NCBI GenBank assembly: GCA_010015675.1
Contig: ML976984.1
Span: 1,354,383-1,418,382, forward strand
Direction of reading: 5' to 3'
Source of the DNA: Byssothecium circinans
Lineage: Eukaryota > Ascomycota > Dothideomycetes > Pleosporales > Massarinaceae
Length of the DNA: 64,000 nucleotides
Shown here: piece after piece, positions 1-10,799 of the stretch
Layout of the letters: the number at the start of each line of letters is the position of its first letter
Position numbering within the stretch: the stretch's first letter is position 1
Notes under the pieces: model-generated
What the model saw: only the letters and a program-made list of their open reading frames with translations
Told to the model about the DNA's origin: nothing
Database searches by the model: none
Program-made: the position numbers and the translations under genes

Positions 1-938
1 ACTCGCTCATCACTAGGCTCCATGGCATATCGCGAAGTCGCGACAATGTTCGCACCGTCGGTCCTCAACGCGTTTGCCACGTCGTTGGAGGATACTGGCA
101 TGGTCGGCATTGGCCGCAACATTCGCCGCCGCATCCGACTTTGTGCTCTTGTCGCCAGCGCTGCCAGCTATCAATTCTGCAGCCAGCCGCAATGCCTCAT
201 GTCTGGTTATCAGACTGTTATATTGCATCTACGATGCAGAGACGTCCTCTTTCAGATTGTCGAACCGGTAGGACTTATTTCGTTCATCCAATGGGGGTCG
301 ACGGAGGCTCACCAAAGTCGCCTTCGCCCCGCTCGTGGGCTTCAACGCGCCGCCCCCAGCGGTCGAGAGTGACGGTGATGGCGTGTAACGCGAAGTCCAT
401 TGCGACGGGTGGTGCCATAGTGATTTCGCGTGTGGGTGTGATGGATGTAGTCCGAAGCGGAAGCGAAAACGCGCAGACGAAAGACGGTGAGCGCTTGGAC
501 CACCCCACCTTAGTGTACGTCATTGCTTTGGGAAAGCCACGTGAGTTCTGGGGGGAAAAGTAAGAAATGAGGTATCGGATCTGGGCATGAATTGGAGGGA
601 CTAGTACTGGAGTTTGAGAGGTGAGTGTCCTATTCCGAACCTCGAGCCTCCTTCAGGCCATATTTGCTTCGAGAAGACCTAGCAGCAAACACCGTCGCGG
701 GCGCATACGTTCAAAATGTAGTTGCAGGTTGAGTGGACACAAAACGGATAGTAAAGTACCTCTAGAAAAAGTTGCACTGGGAAAGGTTGTACAGAAGGTG
801 TGGGTACTGTGCTGAGGTTGGAGCTTGGGAGGTACGGGTAGTGTAGGTGAAGAAACGCGAAGATATTGACAGTGGAGATACTAACTATGCAACAGCATAA
901 GATAACATCGGTCTTTTATTCCGTTAGGTAGAGGCATG
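1..938. other. Left flank; no confident gene
   Basis: Ordinary, non-RIP base composition. The only candidate is a short minus-strand reading frame with an ATG at 418-416 in a good context, starting MAPPVAMDFALHAITV, followed by a possible GTGAGC donor at 312. I could not find an acceptor that joins it in frame to the open stretch at 228-13 on the same strand, so it is not called as a gene. The part from about 840 to 938 is the 3' flank of the ABC transporter whose stop codon is at 939. Confidence 0.4.
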
Positions 939-1227
939 TTACTTCCTCTTACTCGTGACCCTAACCGACGTGACCCAGTAAATCACAAAAGTCCCTACAA
1001 TGTTGAATAGCACAAATCCAAACGTAACACCAAGCCTCCACCACCAATCTCCATGAATTTCTAATGCCTCGAGAACCGCCTTCGTACTAGTCAACGGACA
1101 TAGTGAGCATGTTCCATCTGACGAACTCGGGACTAAGACGCCTCCAAACTCGGAAACGTACTCCTGGAGGTAGACCTCGCATGATTCCATGGTTGATGCG
1201 GAGGCATTCAATGTAACGATGGGGATA
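939..1227 (-). pseudogene. 3' end of PDR-type ABC transporter, detached by a transposon
   Basis: This minus-strand frame encodes the last roughly 95 residues of a PDR/ABCG-type full transporter. It has a Cys-rich extracellular loop (CEVYLQEY, then a CSLC segment), a WWWRLG turn and a final transmembrane helix (FVLFNIVGTFVIYW) ending in basic residues, as the C-terminus of this family normally does. The rest of the gene is at 25262-29338. If the element at 1228-25259 and one TA copy are removed, the codon AGT on the far side is followed directly by ATC CCC ATC here, in the same frame. The fragment was therefore coding in one exon with the other part before insertion. Loss of this end should prevent a normal second transmembrane domain. 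Confidence 0.88.
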
Positions 1228-1273
1228 ACGTGTTGGTTCAGCACTTGGCGGGGTTCAGCAAATGGCGCACCCC
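1228..1273 (+). repeat. P1 left terminal inverted repeat
   Basis: These 46 bp match the reverse complement of 25214-25259 exactly. TA lies immediately outside at 1226-1227. The P2 copy at 46648 has the same end with one visible difference (CAG versus CGG in the second TTC repeat). Confidence 0.93.
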
Positions 1274-1317
1274 CGCATTTTCCACCCAATCCTTCACCCA
1301 CCCACAACTCAGCCAAT

Positions 1318-2678
1318 ATAGATCCAATTAACAAGGCAATTAAAGAAATCGAATCGCGTAGACTAAAAGAAAAATGCTTGTATTAAAAAATAGTAAAAAA
1401 ATATAGTATACTAGATACTACGTTAAAGAGGATACACTAAGGTAAAAACTTACTAATAAAAAAATAATAACTTTAATAGCAAAAGCTTACCTCTTAATAA
1501 AAACTAGAGCTTATAAGCTATATAAAAAAGCTTATAACCCGTCGTCTACTACTTATAAAAAAAATGCTATAGAATTTTGTTTTATTAATTACTTAAACTA
1601 ACAGCGAATAATTAGTAAAAAAAAGTTAAGTTACTTAATTTATTAACTATTATAACGTTAAAATTACTTTTTATTAGGTTACTAAAATAGATCGCGAGCG
1701 CTACTAAGCTAATTTAAGAGTTAAATACGAGCAATTTTTTTAACTTCTACTAAAGAAAATTAAAGAGTACGATATAAAGCCTTGTTACACGTATAATATA
1801 AATAAGAAAAGCTTCCTTATAGGGGTAATTAGAAGAAGCAAAATTTTTTTTAGCAAAGCTATATAAAACTATAGGGAAGTAAAATTAGCCCTTTAAAATA
1901 GTAATAAAAAGTAGACGACTATTTTAGCTTACGTTTATACTAATAAAATAGCGTTGCTACTAGGCCTACTATTTATAGCTATTAATAACGCTCTCTAATT
2001 AGCCTAGGTAAAGGATATTAAAGCTAGAAAGTATAAAGTTTTTATTACTACTTCTTTTAATAGATAGACTAGCAATAATATAAGCTTTACGTAGCTTAAG
2101 TAAATCTTTAATTAGTATATAAAAGTAAAAGCTTATTAAGCTTACTAATTATTAATCTTAGATAGCTATAAGTTTTACGTAACTATAGACTTTATTAACT
2201 ACTATAACTATAATTAAATTCTTTTTATAATCTTTTCTCTTTATTTAACATACATGCTGCAGCCCCTTAATGTAGTACTCTTTAAGCCTCTTTTATTAGC
2301 TTACTTAAAAGCTCTTACTACTTACTTTTACGAGGCCTAGGGACTACTTTTAATAAAGAAAAGAAATTTTTTTCCTCTCTTTTAGGAGGCCTAGACTACC
2401 TTTTTTTAAAAAAAAATAATTCTAAAGTTCTTTAAGGCTACTAATATATAGCCTTATAACTCTAGTATAATCTTTTAAAAGTTTATTAAATTAACGCTAG
2501 AGCTATAGAATTTAAAAGAGAGCTCTATCTTAGTACTTAGCAGCAAGGATTAGCTTAAAATTAAGACCCTTATGCGTAAGGCTATAAGAAATAAAAGTAG
2601 TAAAGAAGTATAAAAGCTAAAGCATTCTCTCTACTATATCTTTATTTAAAATAATATACTCTACGCTAAGGTACAAAG
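1318..2678 (+). pseudogene. P1 transposase, 5' part (Fot1/pogo, DD35D), RIP-decayed
   Basis: The presumed start ATG is now ATA at 1318-1320 (followed by DPINKAIKEIESRRL), the same M-D-P start seen in P3. The frame contains the N-terminal helix-turn-helix (KIVKKYSILDTTL) and the DDE core. The first catalytic Asp is changed to Asn (AAT, 1801-1803). The second is kept in LLILDS (GAT, 2161-2163). The third is Asn in LQPLNV (AAT, 2269-2271). These codons lie at positions 162, 282 and 318 from the start with no net indel, so damage is by substitution only; the 35 residues between the last two give DD35D. Many TAG/TAA codons replace CAG, CAA and TGG. The frame stops where A0 is inserted and resumes at 24567. 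It cannot encode a working transposase. Confidence 0.9.
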
Positions 2679-3165
2679 TGTTACTAAGGGGTATACTTAC
2701 CAGTCTTAATCCTTATTAAGAGAGGTCGGTTAGTATAAGGTATATACGTTAGGTAGTATACTTTAGTAATTTAAAAGGTAAACGTGCGAAAGCAACTAAT
2801 TCTATAACTAACTATAGAATGACTAAGTATTAATCTAGGTAAGAGATAAACTATTAAAAGTTAACTACAAAGAACTAGAATTTAAAAGATAAAGGAAATT
2901 TGTCTAGTCTTTATACTATTTACTTTATTCCTTTACTTTATCTTATAAACCCTAATCTCTAAAGATTGCCTTTAAAAGCAAAATTACTCTTACTCTTTTA
3001 TACAAGCCTAATCTCTAGAGATTAGTATTCTTAGCAAGATTAATGTTACGTAACTACTAACTTAATTCTATCTTACGCATTATTATGTTGCTATCCTCTA
3101 GTCTTAATACCCTTCACGCTGCATTATCTAGTTTTAGATACTTTATATCTATTTTATTTATAACA
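2679..3165 (-). repeat. A0 3' LTR
   Basis: Starts TGTTACTAAGGGG and ends TTTATAACA on the plus strand, so it is bounded by TG...CA. It shares with 24080-24566 a distinctive early segment (CTTAATCCTTATTAAGAGAG type) that the A1 and A3 LTRs lack. A purine-rich tract (rc of 3166-3182, AAGAGGGGGATAA) lies just inside, as expected for the polypurine tract next to a 3' LTR. Confidence 0.88.
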
Positions 3166-3316
3166 TTATCCCCCTCTTTAAGATTATTATTCTAATAATT
3201 GTAAAGAACTAGCCGCTATACCGCATTAAGCCTTAGCTAGCGTATAAAGCGCACGAGTTTCTTACCGTAAGTAGTATTATATCTTTCTTAGATATTCCTT
3301 AACCTCTTATCTAACC

Positions 3317-3760
3317 ATGCCTAGGGAATCCCGTCTTCGAGTCCTAAAGGTTCCTCGCATAGATCCTTTATTTGTCTCTGCCAGCTCATCTACTGCTCGT
3401 CGGAAACTGCTCGCTAGTCACGTTCTAGCGAATAATCGCGAGATGCCTTCCCCTTACTTTTTTTGCCGTAAGGAGAGTTAAAAGTGCGTTATAAGTCTAA
3501 ATTCTAGGCGTTGTTTTAAGTGTCTAAATTATAACTTTAAGTGTAACCTAGTCGTAACTCCTCGCAAGTAAGCTAAGCTTAACGCGAAGCAAAATCGCGT
3601 ACGTTAGCGTTTGCTTAAGCTAGAGAAGTCTCTACGTAAGTCGCAGCTAAAGCTTTTATATTTTAATTGTTAAAAAAAGGAGATGTACTATTAAGAGTTA
3701 GCTTTAATAGAAAAGATAGAAGGCTTTAAGCATAAAGCTAAGTTATTAACTACTACTTTT
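3317..3760 (+). pseudogene. A0 antisense ORF with Zn(II)2Cys6-like cluster
   Basis: This frame lies opposite to gag-pol, about 150 bp inside the 3' LTR, and starts with an ATG (MPRESRLRV). It contains a cysteine array that reads, with one RIP change (TAC for TGC) restored, as C-x2-C-x6-C-x8-C-x2-C-x6-C, the spacing of fungal Zn(II)2Cys6 clusters. Visible pieces are FFCRKES, KCVISL and RRCFKCLNYNFKCNL. A Lys/Leu/Glu-rich stretch likely to form a coiled coil follows. The A1 copy at 4722 is the same gene. Two or more TAA/TAG codons interrupt it. The zinc-cluster assignment rests on spacing alone; DNA binding is not shown. Confidence 0.7.
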
Positions 3761-3779
3761 AAAAGTATAGATATTACTA

Positions 3780-4095
3780 TTACACCTTTACCATCGCCAC
3801 CCGTATCATTAATTAACCTAGGCTAGTTGTAGGCTAACTCTTCTTTTTTATTTAATTCTTCCTTATCTTTTAATTTCTCTATTTTTCTAGCAAACGTAGA
3901 TTTGCTACTTTTAGATACTGTTAGTAATAATCCTTTACTAAATCTTTATAGCCTATAAGATTCTATATTAGTTCTTAGGTATTCTAGCTATCTAGCTAGT
4001 TCTTCTATTTAACTAAATACTTCTACTAACGTTTAAACTTTCGCAGGTCTTTAATTTCTTTAACCTCGTAGTTTTTATTTTTAAGTTTGACTTAC
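3780..4095 (-). pseudogene. A0 pol C-terminal end with chromodomain, RIP-decayed
   Basis: Read on the minus strand this is the last part of A0 pol, homologous to 12050-12240 of A1, where the KYLVKWK core of a chromodomain is legible. It is separated from the rest of A0 pol by insertion of A1 at 4095/4096; the pol frame resumes at 18404. A chromodomain at the integrase C-terminus defines the chromovirus branch of Ty3/gypsy and is known to direct integration into heterochromatin. Here it is broken by several stop codons. Confidence 0.68.
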
Positions 4096-4570
4096 TATTA
4101 CTGAGGGGTATACTGGCCTTACCTGATCTAGGTGAGGGGAGGAAGGTTAGTGTATAGTATATATGTTAGGTAGTATTCTTTAGTAATTTAAGAGGCAAAC
4201 GTATAAAGCAAACTAATTCTATAACAAACTATAGAATAACTAAGTATCAATCTAGGTAAGAGATGAACTATTAAGAGTTGACTACGAAGAATCAGAATTA
4301 GAAAGATAAAGGAAATCTATTCAACCTTTATACTGCTTGTTCTGTTCCTTCGCTCCTATGATCTCTTGAGATCCTAAGATCACTCCTAATCTCTTAATCT
4401 CTTAGGATCTAGAGATTAATCCATAATCTCTGTTCTTAGTGAGATTGATGTTACGTGACTGCTAACCTAATCCTGCCCTACGCATCACTGTGTTGCTATC
4501 CTCTAGTCTTAACACCTCCTGCGCTGTGTCGTTTAGTCTTAGATACCCTATATCCTTCTTATTCATAATA
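4096..4570 (-). repeat. A1 3' LTR
   Basis: Begins TATTACTGAGGGG (TG changed to TA) and ends CATAATA on the plus strand. Same length and register as 17929-18403 and 61769-62243. The segment inside the LTR (4571-4590, rc purine-rich) is the polypurine tract. Confidence 0.9.
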
Positions 4571-4721
4571 TTATCCCCCTTTTTAGGATTATCGTCCTAA
4601 TAACCTAAAAGGTCTAGTCGCTGTGCCGCGTTAGGCCCTAGCTAGTATATAAAGCGCGCGAATCCCCTACCATAGGTAGTGTCGTATCCTCCTTAGATAT
4701 TCTATGACTTCCTGCCTAACC

Positions 4722-5070
4722 ATGCCCAGGGAATCCTATCCTTAAGTCCCAAAGGTTCCTCATACGGATCCTCTGTCTGTTCCTGCTAACACGTCCACTA
4801 CTCGTCGAAAACTGCTTACCCATCGCGTTCTGGTGAACGGCCGTGAGATGCCTTCCCCATACTTAGCTTGCTATAAGGAAAGCAGGAAGTGCATCATAAG
4901 CCTAGATTCTGGGCGTTATTTCAAGTGTATAGATTATAACTATAAGTGCAATCTAGTCATGACTCCTCGCGAGTGGGCTAAGCTAGATGCAAAGCATAGC
5001 CACCTTCGCACCTTAATTCTAGAGTCTTAGCTTAAGTTAGAGAAGCTTAATTATTAAGAGAAGGAGATGT
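4722..5070 (+). pseudogene. A1 antisense ORF with Zn(II)2Cys6-like cluster, 5' part
   Basis: The ATG at 4722 gives MPRESYP, as in A0. The cluster occupies 4860-4956: YLAC, KCIISL, RYFKC and NYKCNLV, with Cys 1 and Cys 4 changed to Tyr (TGC to TAC). The implied ancestor is C-x2-C-x6-C-x8-C-x2-C-x6-C. The frame is open from 4833 to 5030, unusually long for this decayed region. It runs into B1 at 5071 and continues at 11809 with the matching ELALIEEVE stretch, so B1 landed inside this ORF. Orientation is opposite to gag-pol and the start faces away from the 3' LTR. A regulatory or DNA-binding role is only an inference from the cysteine spacing. Confidence 0.75.
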
Positions 5071-5533
5071 ATGTTATGATCTAGAAGTGGGGTCGCCACA
5101 CTTATGTAATAACTAGCTGCGCGCCCTAACTAGACAGACGGTCACGAGTAGTAAGCAGAGTTACGTAACCATCCTAGCGTCCTAGGAGTCCTAGAGGTCC
5201 TATGAGGAACTAGGACGAGCGGGACAGATAGGACGAAGGGACGTAACTAGTATATAGATAAACTTAATCTCTACATTATAGGAGTTGTGTTTAACCTTCT
5301 ACTTAGGATTACAATCTATTCAGTATCTTATACTCTATAATTGTAAGCTTACCTAAGTTCACTAAGTGTACGCCCTTTAGATAAATATTACTACGTACTG
5401 TTAGAGTACCACCATGTGTCGTGAATTAATATCTCTTCCTAGAGAACTAACTAAGCTCTAGAACCTTAAGCACTCTTATTACCTAAAAGCTCTTTGAGCT
5501 ATCTCTAGTAATAAGCCCCCCTAGACCTTAACA
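5071..5533 (+). repeat. B1 5' LTR
   Basis: Starts TGTTATGATCTAGAAG and ends CCTAGACCTTAACA. Matches 11347-11808 and the B2 LTRs at 54965 and 61205. Confidence 0.92.
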
Positions 5534-5553
5534 TTTTAAACACCCTTAGAAGG

Positions 5554-6395
5554 ATGTCTAAGACACATGATACCTAATCCCATGGTAACGCTAGTAAGGT
5601 CGCTAAGCCAGATCTCTACCACGGAGATCGCGCTAAACTTAAGGGATAGCTCCTGCAAATTAACTTGTACTTTAAGTTTGCAGCTAGCACCATCAACGAC
5701 GTAGACAAAGCCTCCTTTGTCACGACCTATATGCGTGGCGACGCTAAATGATGGATTAACCCTTATCTCACTAAATACCTAGACAATAATAATGATGACG
5801 ACGAAGTCATGATACTCTTCAAAGACTACGCCTAGTTTAAGACCTGTCTCTAATAGGTCTTTAGAGTCTTAAACGAAGAATCCGTCATAGGAAGGAAGGT
5901 GCAACGCCTTAGGCAACAACGCTTAGCCGCTGAATACACCGTAGAGTTCTAGCACTACGCGATTCAGATGGGCTAGGAAGATAAGGCACTCATGACCATG
6001 TATAGATAAGGCCTTAAGGATACTATTAAAATAGAACTTATGTGATTAGGAGCATCTATTACTACCTTAGAGGAACTATACTAGGAATCCATCAGAATCA
6101 ATGGACAACTATATGAGTTAACGTCCGAGCTACATGATAAACGAAGTAGACTTAGCGTGGGCAAGACTAAGAGTACCTACACTAAACCTAGGTACTTCCC
6201 CGCTATGAAACTATAAAAGTAGTACTTAGACCCCTACGGGCTATAGCTAATGCAGCTTAACAACGTTGAAAAAGGGAAAGGGAGAGGCCACTACCACGAG
6301 AAAGAAGCTAGGACGTACTACTCGTGCGGAAAAACAGGCCACATCGCTAGAAACTGTCGTGCGAAGCTAGGAAGAGCTAAGCATACAGTCTAATA
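5554..6395 (+). pseudogene. B1 gag
   Basis: The ATG at 5554 (MSKTHDT) leads into a Ty3/gypsy-type Gag: KPDLYHGDRAKLKG, INLYFKF, then a helical capsid-like region and a CCHC zinc knuckle at 6316-6357. In the knuckle the first Cys is Tyr (TAC, 6316-6318) while the second Cys, the His and the last Cys (TGT, 6355-6357) remain. The reading register is kept from 5554 to the knuckle without an indel; the protein is broken by TAG, TGA and TAA codons. Gag forms the virus-like particle and the knuckle binds RNA. A TAATAG pair follows the knuckle region, after which the pol-related frame starts. Confidence 0.82.
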
Positions 6396-6399
6396 ATAG

Positions 6400-9300
6400 T
6401 TAAACATGATCATGGCATCCTATGCCTTAGGTTGCCTCCCTAACGTTAAAGAAAATGATAAATGGGAAGTGATTAATTTAGGTGAAGAAAGAGGAGACGC
6501 TATTAGATAGAAGATACAGGAATTATCTATTAGAAAAAGGGTTAGTAAAGCAGCCAATTAGATATAGCATAATAAGGAAGTAGATACTATAGATGATAAA
6601 GTCTAGGACTTCCTTAATAACCCTAACCAACCCCTTAACGCGAGAGAACAACAACTTTAGGATTACTTGCTTAGCGAATAAGCCAAGGATAATAAAGGAC
6701 TATTATGGGCTGATAGAGCTCTTTAAATTATTAGTAGAAAAGAAGAGTACCTTAGAAAAGAAAACTAAGACCCCCATGACTCTGAACTACCCTATACTAA
6801 AATCGCGCAAGGAAACCATCCACGATAGACGGATGAAGACCCAATGTAGTATGACAGCGAAGTTACATTAGATAATAACAAACTAATGGATCAAGGACGC
6901 TTAGGATACAATAAGCCTAGCGTAGGACTTAATGATGAGTGCCTATATGAAGATCCGAACCCCAGGCCTAGGAAGCAACGGAAGCTAAGGCACAGGCAGG
7001 AAAAAGCCTATGAAAGGCAAGCTAACTAGGTGGACTAAGAGCTCATAGAAGGAAGCATCTAATAAGTAGTATAGCAGAATGAAGTAACTAAGGAACTATG
7101 ATATAACATGGACTATTAAAATGGAAACCACGGAAAGCTTAGCTTCACCTAGTGCAATAATGATGGTTGTCTCACCTACTATAATGTGAAGGTAAAAGTA
7201 AACTATTTCCTAACTATTAAAAAAGACTGCAAGTTTAAATAGTATGACTGCTATAATAACAAGTGCCTAACGCACTTATATGATAAATGAGCATGACCAT
7301 GGTTCCCAGGCAAGGAAGATCCCGCAGAATTAATGAAGATGAACCTAATTATCAATAACATCTGCACCTAGAGCAAGTGGCAGACATGTCTACATACTAG
7401 GTGCAAAAGGCACGCCAAAGAAAAAGAGAAGAATAGATTTAGAGCATCTTTTTTAGATCCCTACCTAACACTGCTAAAGGGCTGTATACCCTAGGAGCAG
7501 CAGGCGAACGTCTAATCAAGATCCCAATCTGTCTTAGTGGAAAAAGGATGAAGGCATTAGTAGATTCAGGATTACAAGCAAACTACATCTTAATAGTAGT
7601 GGCGTTCTTAGCTAGACTAAGACTATTACTAAAGAAAGATCCTTATCTACTACATGTAGCAAATGGACAAGCCATGCTAGAGCAACCTAAGATTCAACAC
7701 GAGATTACCTTAGTACTTATGAGGATCTACTACTACAGCGAACGGATTACCTTAGACTGTTTTGAGATGGCCACTTACGACGTCATATTAGGAATCCCTT
7801 AGCTAAAAAAGCATAACCTAGTAATTAACTAGAAGAATGACATGATATCATTAGTAAACTGCGCCTACTAACGCACTTCAAAGCCTACGCATCAGCAGCG
7901 ATCAATGGTAGATAAGAAGGCAATCAATAACATTGCTTTAACAAAGACGCGTTTAGTAAGAACGGTTGACTCTACAGATGCTATTTAGTTAATAGATTAA
8001 TAAGTAAGAGTAAAGGAGAAAAAGGCACCTCTAGAGATCCCTAAAGAGTATAGAGAATAGGAGTACCTCTTTTAGAAAGACGTAGGCGCCACGGCGCTAC
8101 CTAAGCATCAACCCTAGGATTGCGAGATCACGCTATAGGAAGGAAAGCAACTAACTTTTAGACTAATCTATCAACTATTAGAGAAAGAGCTAAAAGCTCT
8201 ATAGGACTACATTGATAAGAGCCTAGTGAAAGGCTACATACGAGAGTCAAAGTCACTAGCAGGATACCCAGTCCTCTTCGCCCTAAAGAAGGACGGATCA
8301 CTGCGACCATGTATAGATTTTTGGAAACTGAACAAGATTACAGTCAAGAATCACTACCTATTACCTAACATTAGAGAACTACAGGATTGACTGGCGCGTG
8401 CGAAGATATTCATGGCCCTTAACCTGCAAGACGGATACCATCTAATCCACATGAAGGAAGGCAAAGAATGGAAGATAGCGTTTAGGATATAGTATAGATA
8501 CTATGAATACACCATGATGCCCTTTGGTCTTACCAACGCCCTGGCGACTTTCCAAGCATTAATTAACAACGTATTGCGTACACACCTAGATATCTTTGTG
8601 ATCACGTACTTAGATAACATACTCATCTATTTAGAAAACGTTGAAGAATATATAGGACATGTTAAGTAAGTGCTTTCGTGCTTGGATGCCGCAGATCTGC
8701 GCCTTAAGCTGGAAAAGTGCGAATTCTACAAGGAAGAACTTGATTTCCTAGGATTCGTAGTCAACACCATAGGGGTCAAGATGAGCCCAAAGAAAATATA
8801 AGTAGTATAAGACTAGCTGATACTAATAATGGTTAAAGGAGTGTAGGAATTCCTCAGATTCTGCAACTTTAATAGGAGGTTTATTAAAGAATACACCTTA
8901 ATAACCTTACCCCTAGTAGGACTTACTAGGAAAGACGTACTCTTTAGATAGTTAGAAGTACAGGAGAAAGCATTTAAAACTCTAAAAGAGAAGTGCATAA
9001 GCCCACTAATACTAGTAGCATTCAGGAGCGGAGAACTAATAAGGATTAAAATAGACGCATCTAATCTCGCACTTAGAGTAATAGTAAGTTAGATAAGAGA
9101 CGGCTAATAGCACCCCATCACCTACTACTTAAGGAAGTTCTTAGGACTAGAAGAACGATACGACGTACACGACAAGGAATTAATAGCTATTATAGACTCA
9201 TTAAAGCACTAGAGAGTTTACGTGGAGAGCTACTCTAAACTTACTATCTTTACTAATCATAAGAACCTACTCTACTTTATGATAACTAAACAACTTAATA

Positions 9301-10790
9301 AAAGACAAGTTAGATGGTCTAAGTTACTAGGGCAGTATAAGTTCAAGATTATGTACACACTAGGCAAGGACAACGGACGAGCCGATGCCCTCAGCCAATG
9401 AAGCGATATCGCAGGAATGAAAGAAACTGTCGAAGCACCAATACTATGAGCTAACAGGGATGGATCCCTAGGACTGGCTCAATAGCTAAATGGCATCCTG
9501 CGAATTAGTAACGAAGTACTAGAGGAGCTATAGGAAGAGATCATACGACAATATCACGATGATCCTGTACACGGACACCCTAGCATTTAAAGAACTATTG
9601 AACTAATTCAAAGAAACTATGAGTTCAAAGGTATAAAAGAAAAGGTTACACGCTTTATTAGCAAGTGCGCAGACTGCCAGAGAAATAAACATAGCACGCA
9701 TGCATCCTACGGAGAAATGTAGCCTATTAAGCTACTAAAAGCACTATGGGAAGACATCTCTATAGACTTTATAACAGGTCTACCTATGTTAAGAGACCTT
9801 ATAACTAAAATAACCTATAACGTCATCTTAGTAATCATCAACAGATTCATGAAATATGTAGAAATGATACTATTCAGAAACGACTATAACGCGGAACAAC
9901 TTAGATACATGATCCTAGATAGACTTATCAGATACCATAGCATACTAAAATCAATTATCAGTAATAGAGACAAGCTCTTCACATCAAACTACTAGAAAAC
10001 GCTGATAGCTGTAATTAGAATGAAACGCAAGCTATCTACAGCATATCATCTATAGATGGATAGACAGACTGAAAGAACAAATTGTACAATAAAGATATAC
10101 CTACGAATCTATAGTAATACCTAGTAGAATAATTAGGTTTCCCTTTTACCTATAGCTTAACTAGCGTATAATAATAAGATATTAGAATCTATAGGACAAA
10201 CGCTATTCTACGCAAACTATGGGAAGCACCTAAATCTCTTTAAACGCACACTACTAGGGGGCAAGGCAGTGGTAGCCTTAATAATAATAGAGGACTTAAA
10301 GAACGTACACTAATTATTATGGGTTAGCCTTAAAACAGCACAACGTAAAAGTATTTCGCACGTAAATACTAAACGAAAAATGGCACCTTAGCTAGAAAAG
10401 GGGGATAGAGTATACCTACTTACGAAGAATCTTCGCATAAAAAGACTAAGCAAGGGACTAGATAACGTTAAAGTCGGACCATTTTTAATATAAGCTAGAA
10501 TAAGCCCTGTCAACTATTAACTCTAGCTACCTAAATAAGCTAAGATATATCTAGTTTTCCACATATCTAGATTAGAACTAGTAGACCCTAAGACGCTAGT
10601 ATAGAAAATATTCTATTATGAAGTTAAGGAAGAAAATAAATTTAAAGTTAAAAGGATCACGGATTAGAGAGATCGCGAAGGAACAAGAGAATACCTAATT
10701 AAGTGGAAAGGTTACCTAGAGAATAAGAGCACATAGGAACTAGCTACATACCTTATAGGTTACAAGTATCTTCTAAACTACTAGCATTGA
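6400..10790 (+). pseudogene. B1 pol (protease, RT, RNase H, integrase, chromodomain)
   Basis: Domains in order. Retroviral-type aspartic protease at 7548-7802 with ALVDSG and YDVILGIP. Reverse transcriptase at about 8200-8800 with the LPNIREL and MPFGLTNA blocks. RNase H at about 9040-9330. Integrase at about 9540-10330, with a CADC zinc-finger half at about 9667 and the MDRQTERTN block. Chromodomain at about 10640-10770 with EYLIKWKGYLENKST. The polymerase motif YxDD reads YLDN (8607-8618), so the second Asp is lost by a G-to-A change. Many CAG/CAA/TGG codons are stops. The element is dead but its order is fully legible and diagnostic of a chromovirus. Confidence 0.88.
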
Positions 10791-10799
10791 CATTCCAGA

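Noticed and set aside
8813..8998. Minus-strand frame in B1
   Set aside because: Shadow of the RT/RNase H region on the other strand; no conserved counterpart in B2.
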